DNA of 19,913 nucleotides from contig DMTJ01000482.1 in the NCBI GenBank assembly GCA_003477185.1, forward strand, positions 1-19,913, in the 5' to 3' direction. The DNA is from Lentisphaeria bacterium. GTDB lineage: Bacteria > Verrucomicrobiota > Lentisphaeria > JABSQK01 > UBA12247. Shown here in pieces: positions 15,964 through 19,913 of the stretch. The translations under genes were made by a program, and so were the position numbers. How positions within the stretch are numbered: the stretch's first letter is position 1; the number at the start of each line of letters is the position of its first letter. The notes under the pieces are model-generated. The model saw only the letters and a program-made list of their open reading frames with translations, ran no database searches and was not told the origin of the DNA.

Positions 15964-16491
15964 GTGCTACAGGCATGGCTGAACGAGTTTTGGCAGATGA
16001 ACATAAGCCTACCGCTATGGCTCTGTCTTCTGTGAGTGAGGCTGGGACGCTCACCGTGCCATTCGTCCTGTGCAAGGAAGTCGACGATCAAGGTGTTACC
16101 TTCTTCACCAACCTGAAGCCTGTCGGAGGATAGCAATTGCTTGCTTCTCCCGGCGCTGCCGTAGCGGTTCACTGGGCTGGTCTGGAGTGTCATGTCCATA
16201 CGGGAGGGCGGGTCGAACGAGTGTTCGAGGCAGTGGCAGACGCTTCGTACGCATCGCGAGATAGGTTGTCTCGAATTGGTACGTGGCCATCACAGCAGAG
16301 CTAGCCCCTGGCCAACCGTCAGGACCTTCTGAGATGCGGTAGCTGATTGCGACTCGCGCTTCTCGGGCCCAGTTCCTCCCCGACCGTCTCATTGGTCCGG
16401 CTTTAAGCTCGTTGCATCGCACTGAGAATTTTGGCAGAATGACCGGGATGCCTGAATGAGGGCTGGGGGCTCACCCAAGGAGCGACTGGCT
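15964..16491 (+). pseudogene. pdxH: Pyridoxamine 5'-phosphate oxidase pseudogene
   Basis: PdxH oxidises PNP/PMP to pyridoxal 5'-phosphate with FMN. Its sequence can be followed here only by changing frame. VLQAWLNE (from 15964) matches the N-terminus; a shift near 15980-15995 leads to HKPTAMALSSV and VTFFTNLKPVGG. TAG at 16131-16133 then precedes QLLASPGAAVAVHWAGLECHV and TGGRVERV, then YASRDRLSRIGTWPSQQS. TAG at 16302-16304 precedes PLANRQDLL. A second shift at about 16320-16335 gives SRFSGPVPPRPSHWSGFKLV. TGA at 16423-16425 interrupts just before EFWQNDRD, another TGA lies at 16453-16455, and KERLA near 16491 resembles the usual C-terminal ERLAP. These motifs run in family order across the whole length, so the gene was complete before decay. 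It is certainly non-functional as read. Confidence 0.85.
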
Positions 16492-16735
16492 GGCTCAGTT
16501 GGCAGCTCTGCCCATAGCACGCCAGATCAAAACTCTTGACGCCGCCATGATGGTAATCCCTCAGCTCTCTCGACCCGCCGTGCAGCCCAACATAGACTCG
16601 CCTTCAACGATTGCACCTTACCTCGCCGGGACTTGCGACACCAGTCTTTTGTTGAGCTGGTTTGTAAGGATTCAGAATTCGCCACGACCCGTGGGCAACG
16701 TGGCGCTCGGTCACGACGCACAACAGGAGATCAAC
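16492..16735 (+). promoter_or_regulatory. ahcY leader region
   Basis: About 240 bases separate the pdxH remnant from ahcY. A TTGTTG at 16649-16654 followed 18 bases later by CAGAAT is the nearest promoter-like pair, and it is weak. AGGAGA (16725-16730) placed 5 bases before the ATG is a strong ribosome-binding site. I could not fit an S-adenosylhomocysteine riboswitch here. The stretch is open in the ahcY frame from 16499 but has no protein similarity. Confidence 0.4.
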
Positions 16736-18130
16736 ATGGATCACAAAGTTAAGGACATAACGCTGGCTGACTGGGGTCGCCGGGAAATTGAGGTCGCCGA
16801 GCATGAAATGCCCGGTCTCATGGAGATCCGCAAGCGCTACGCGGCCAGTAAGCCGTTGCAGGGCGTCCGGATCTCCGGCAGCCTGCACATGACTATACAG
16901 ACCGCTGTACTCATCGAAACCTTAAATGACTTGGGCGCGGATGTGCGGTGGGCTTCCTGCAATATCTTCTCTACCCAAGACCACGCCGCCGCTGCGATTG
17001 CGGCTGGTGGAACCCCGGTGTTCGCCTGGAAGGGCGAAACCCTAGAGGACTACTGGTGGTGCACCAAGCAGGCTCTCACCTTCCCCGGCAACAACGGACC
17101 GCAGCTTATTGTCGATGATGGCGGTGATGCGACGATGCTGATCCATCTGGGCTTTTCCGCCGAGAATGATGCAAGCTTCCTCGATCTGCCTACCGACAAC
17201 CACGAGCTTGCGTGCGTTCACGCAGTGCTTCGCGAGACCCTGGCTGAATCGCCCACATTCTGGCACGGTGTCGTCAGCGAGTGGAAAGGCGTCTCTGAGG
17301 AGACCACGACGGGTGTTCACCGCCTCTACCAGATGCATGAGCGAGCCGAACTGCTCGTGCCCGCCATCAACGTCAACGACTCCGTCACCAAGAGCAAGTT
17401 CGACAACCTGTATGGTTGTCGCGAGTCTCTGGTCGACGGTATCAAGCGTGCGACAGACATGATGATTGCTGGCAAAGTTGCGGTCGTCTGTGGCTTTGGT
17501 GACGTCGGTAAAGGCTCCGCACAGGCGCTGGAAGCGCTTGGCTGTCGAATCATGGTTACCGAAGTCGATCCTATCTGTGCTCTGCAAGCCGCGATGGCCG
17601 GCTACCACGTCACTACCGTCGAGAAAGCCCTTCCCGTCGCTGACATATACGTGACGACCACGGGCAACCGTGACATCATCACCGTCGACCACATGGCAAA
17701 GATGCGCAACCAAGCGGTGGTTTGTAATATTGGCCACTTCGACAACGAGATTCAGGTCGAGCAGCTCAATGCCCACCCAGGCGTGGAGATGCTTGAAATC
17801 AAGCCTGAGTTTGACCGTTACACCTTTCCAGGAGGAAAAAGCATCTATCTCCTGGCAAAGGGCCGGCTCGTAAACCTCGGGTGTGCCACAGGTCATCCCA
17901 GCTTTGTCATGAGCACCAGCTTCGCCAACCAAGTTCTCGCCCAGATCGCGTTGTGGGAAGAGGATCACGCCATCGGAGTCCATGTGCTCCCAAAGCATCT
18001 CGACGAAGAAGTCGCTCGATTGCATCTTGAGCACATCGGTGCCGAGCTTACTGTGCTCACGACCGAACAAGCAAGCTACCTCGACATTCCCGTTGAGGGT
18101 CCCTACAAACCGGATCACTATCGCTACTGA
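16736..18130 (+). CDS. ahcY: Adenosylhomocysteinase (SAH hydrolase)
   Basis: This 464-residue NAD-dependent enzyme splits S-adenosyl-L-homocysteine into homocysteine and adenosine, removing the product inhibitor of methyltransferases. Family motifs run in order: [69 protein letters not shown] and [21 protein letters not shown] with its catalytic Lys/Asp. The NAD site is [13 protein letters not shown], and [16 protein letters not shown] and [11 protein letters not shown] follow. The C-terminus KPDHYRY carries the Lys/Tyr pair that contacts NAD in the neighbouring subunit. The ATG at 16736 is chosen because AGGAGA precedes it by 5 bases and MDHKVKDI is a normal beginning; the longer in-frame extension to 16499 is unlikely. 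The gene is intact, monocistronic by position, and followed by a strong terminator. Confidence 0.97.
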   Translation: MDHKVKDITLADWGRREIEVAEHEMPGLMEIRKRYAASKPLQGVRISGSLHMTIQTAVLIETLNDLGADVRWASCNIFSTQDHAAAAIAAGGTPVFAWKGETLEDYWWCTKQALTFPGNNGPQLIVDDGGDATMLIHLGFSAENDASFLDLPTDNHELACVHAVLRETLAESPTFWHGVVSEWKGVSEETTTGVHRLYQMHERAELLVPAINVNDSVTKSKFDNLYGCRESLVDGIKRATDMMIAGKVAVVCGFGDVGKGSAQALEALGCRIMVTEVDPICALQAAMAGYHVTTVEKALPVADIYVTTTGNRDIITVDHMAKMRNQAVVCNIGHFDNEIQVEQLNAHPGVEMLEIKPEFDRYTFPGGKSIYLLAKGRLVNLGCATGHPSFVMSTSFANQVLAQIALWEEDHAIGVHVLPKHLDEEVARLHLEHIGAELTVLTTEQASYLDIPVEGPYKPDHYRY

Positions 18131-18137
18131 TCTAATG

Positions 18138-18180
18138 ATGCGTACTTTGGGCACCACTGGTGCCCGAGGTACGCATTTTA
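18138..18180 (+). terminator. Rho-independent terminator after ahcY
   Basis: Seven bases past the ahcY stop, ATGCGTAC (18138-18145) pairs perfectly with GTACGCAT (18169-18176). Inside it GGGCACC (18149-18155) pairs with GGTGCCC (18159-18165) around an ACT loop. A symmetric 3x3 internal loop separates the two helices. A short T-rich tail (TTTTA) follows. Confidence 0.8.
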
Positions 18181-18820
18181 TCCCAGTGGAAAATCTTGCG
18201 TGAATCGTGCGCCGAGCCTTCTGGGGGCCGAATTTTTCCTAGGTTTCCGGTCACGATCACGGCGGCGTGCTAATGGACTCATTCCAGTCGATGCTTCTAC
18301 GGACAAACGGAAAGAACAGCAACCTGCTCCCCGTCTGGCAAAAATACTGTAACTTTGAATTTCGGTCTCCCCCGTCTACGACGGCAAGGTCTTGTACCTG
18401 ACCGTTCCCCCGCGTCTCGTGCAAAAGACGTCCTTGATGGTCCAGAGTGATTAGTAGGAAATTGTTTGTAGTCAGTAACGAAGCGGAGTTGAATTATCCT
18501 TCCACTTCAGCTTTCAAGGCCCCAAAGAACGGCACTCCGCTCCGGTACTTTCGTTATTACGGACGACGGTCTCTGGACGTCCGGGTTGGATGCACGAAGC
18601 GTCATTCATCCCTTTTCCGTTTTGGGCTCCCAGTCTGCATTGGCTTGCCGCGCAAGCCCCAGGGACTAACACACGCAAAATGACCACCTCAACCGATCCT
18701 ATGGCACCTTCAAAGTGTGCGTCTACATGACGCCAACACGGTGTGGAATATGGCAAACGACTTGATACCATTTGACGCTGGGGGCAATCGCGGTGTAAGA
18801 TTATCCCAACTGGCGCCGAT
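18181..18820. other. 640-base stretch without a recognisable gene
   Basis: All six frames are broken by stops, and none gives a fragment I can assign to a family. Short open pieces such as GTFVITDDGLWTSGLDA (about 18550-18600) and SPVYDGKVLYLTVPP (about 18370-18410), both on the plus strand, have protein-like composition and could be debris of older genes, but I cannot name them. The last part must hold whatever drove the phosphatase gene. No repeat, tRNA or terminator is seen. Confidence 0.4.
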
Positions 18821-19913
18821 TTGGTGCTGCTGTTGTCTGTTTCGTCCCACGCCGCCGTCACCCACGGATCGTACCTACAGCAGGGAACGGAACATTCGAT
18901 GGTCATTGTCTGGCGGACAGACGTGACAACAACCCCGGTGGTGAAATTCGGGAAGACGCTTGATTCCCTGATTGGGACCTGCGCGAGCAGCAATATTGTC
19001 GTCCGCACCACGACTTCCGAAGAGCCGCTTCACACGGCACCAGACGGAATCTTCCAGTACGAGGCCACCCACACCGGTCCCCAGCCCGGCAGCACTTACT
19101 GCGACACGCTCGCTGATGGTGATGCCCCGCTTGCCGCTGCCTCACGACGCATCCAGTGATTGGTGCCAAAAAGCCGACCCGTATCTGGGTCGTCGGCGAC
19201 TCGGCTACGGGCGGGACAAAAAGCGGTGTTCTCCGCCCAGGAGGACGTTGTCCAGAAATCCGGGCGCCCCATTGATCTTTATGTTCACCTTGGTGATATG
19301 GCCTATACCCGTGGCGGGGACGGAGAATTCCAAGTTAAGTTTTTCGAAATTTACGAGTCACGTTTGCGTAACACAGTGTGTTGGCCGACCATGAGGAACC
19401 ACGAGGGGCTCACCTCCGAAGGCAAGCATGGGACTGGCCCCTATTACGATGCCTACGTGCTCCCGGCCCGTGGTGAAGCGGCTGGTGTTCCCCCTGGCAC
19501 CGAGCCCTACTATTCGTTCGACTATGGCCCAATCCACTTTGTTTGCCCAGACAGCTTTGACCTCGACCGCAGCACCGATGCCGCCATGGCTGTGTGGCTG
19601 AAGGAAGACCTGAAAAAGACTCAGGCCAAGTGGCTCATCGCCTTCTGGCATCACCCACCCTACACGCTTGGTTCCGATAACAGCAACACTGAAAGGCCGT
19701 TGGTGGACATGCGGGAGAACCGGAGTCCGTTGCAATGTGCGGCTCCTTCTGCTGCCCTTACCGGGCGTACTGGTTGGGGATCGGTTCCGGTGATTGCACC
19801 ACCGGCGTCTTTCAATTATTCCTCCGGGATACCAGCCAACACCACTGGTCTTCACCCGGTAGGGAGGCAACAGCCCCAAACACACAAAAGGCGCTGAGTC
19901 CACGAGGAACTCA
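18821..19913 (+). pseudogene. Purple-acid-phosphatase-like metallophosphoesterase, frameshifted and running off the window
   Basis: The N-terminal part (TTG 18821 onward) has a hydrophobic secretion-like lead (VLLLSVSSHA) and a fibronectin-type domain (VTHGSYLQQGT, VIVWRTD, VVKFGKTLDS). TGA at 19157 ends that frame. From about 19140 the next frame continues the protein as GAKKPTRIWVVGDSATGG, the first metal motif. A run of five A near 19218-19222 then restores the first frame: DLYVHLGDMAYTRG (motif II), PTMRNHEG (motif III, usual GNHE altered to RNHE), YYSFDYGPIHFVCPDSFDLDRS and LIAFWHHPPYT (motif IV). The expected GHxHxYER motif is absent from all three plus frames before the window ends, so a deletion after VDMREN (about 19719) is likely. 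KALSPRGT at the very end resembles the family's later segment. It would have been a secreted phosphatase. Confidence 0.8.

Noticed and set aside
15801..16199. 132-codon minus-strand ORF
   Set aside because: It lies opposite the pdxH remnant and the membrane protein gene; the plus-strand homology explains the region.
16490..16530. Segment CTGGCTCAGTTGGCAG resembling a tRNA D-arm
   Set aside because: No anticodon stem, TPsiC arm (GGTTCGA-type) or acceptor stem pairs around it, so it does not form a cloverleaf.
16499..16735. 79-codon in-frame N-terminal extension of ahcY
   Set aside because: It has no similarity to the family, and the ATG at 16736 has a strong AGGAGA site and the normal N-terminus.
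16492..16735. Possible SAH riboswitch upstream of ahcY
   Set aside because: I could not find the conserved core and pairing pattern; a covariance-model search would be decisive.
17042..18157. Long open frame (371 codons) antisense to ahcY
   Set aside because: It mirrors the codon bias of ahcY and has no recognisable domain.
18514..19011. 165-codon minus-strand ORF
   Set aside because: Low-quality composition with no motif; it overlaps the fibronectin-type part of the phosphatase gene, which has clear homology on the plus strand.

Overview
The window looks like a piece of a moderately GC-rich Gram-negative chromosome. FtsK, a membrane-anchored RodZ-type helix-turn-helix protein and MtaB sit in that order. 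Together with the types of GH3, MBL-fold and sigma/zinc-finger anti-sigma proteins seen, this fits Verrucomicrobiota (Opitutae-like) best. That assignment is an inference from gene families and order; no rRNA or marker tree is available. No tRNA, rRNA, CRISPR array, insertion sequence or phage gene was found.

Layout: (1) 1-1494, the 3' part of a GH3 glycosidase gene whose normal nucleophile position is Gly. (2) 1525-2418, minus strand, an MBL-fold hydrolase pseudogene with three in-frame stops. (3) recQ (minus), divergent from ftsK - RodZ-like gene - mtaB (plus, 4623-9845). (4) A minus-strand set: DUF523/DUF1722 gene, an ECF-type sigma gene missing region 2, a zinc-finger anti-sigma gene, and possibly a 76-residue ORF. 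(5) Divergent from that, a tight plus-strand operon (12094-15940): SDR-DUF2867 oxidoreductase, UV-damage endonuclease UvsE, renalase-like FAD oxidoreductase and a four-helix membrane protein. (6) A decayed pdxH. (7) An intact ahcY with a strong terminator. (8) About 640 bases with no recognisable gene, then a frameshifted purple-acid-phosphatase-like gene running to the window end.

Two themes stand out. The first is gene erosion: four genes (MBL hydrolase, sigma factor, pdxH, phosphatase) carry nonsense codons, frameshifts or deletions, and the GH3 enzyme appears to have lost its catalytic Asp. Housekeeping genes (recQ, ftsK, mtaB, ahcY) are intact. This pattern fits relaxed selection, for example in a host-associated lineage, although assembly error must be excluded for the frameshifts. 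The second is a compact, probably stress- or light-related block around uvsE, flanked by a divergent DUF523/DUF1722 gene and a sigma/anti-sigma pair. It resembles photolyase neighbourhoods elsewhere but has UvsE and no photolyase. It is the best candidate for a functional system here, and its joint role is an inference.
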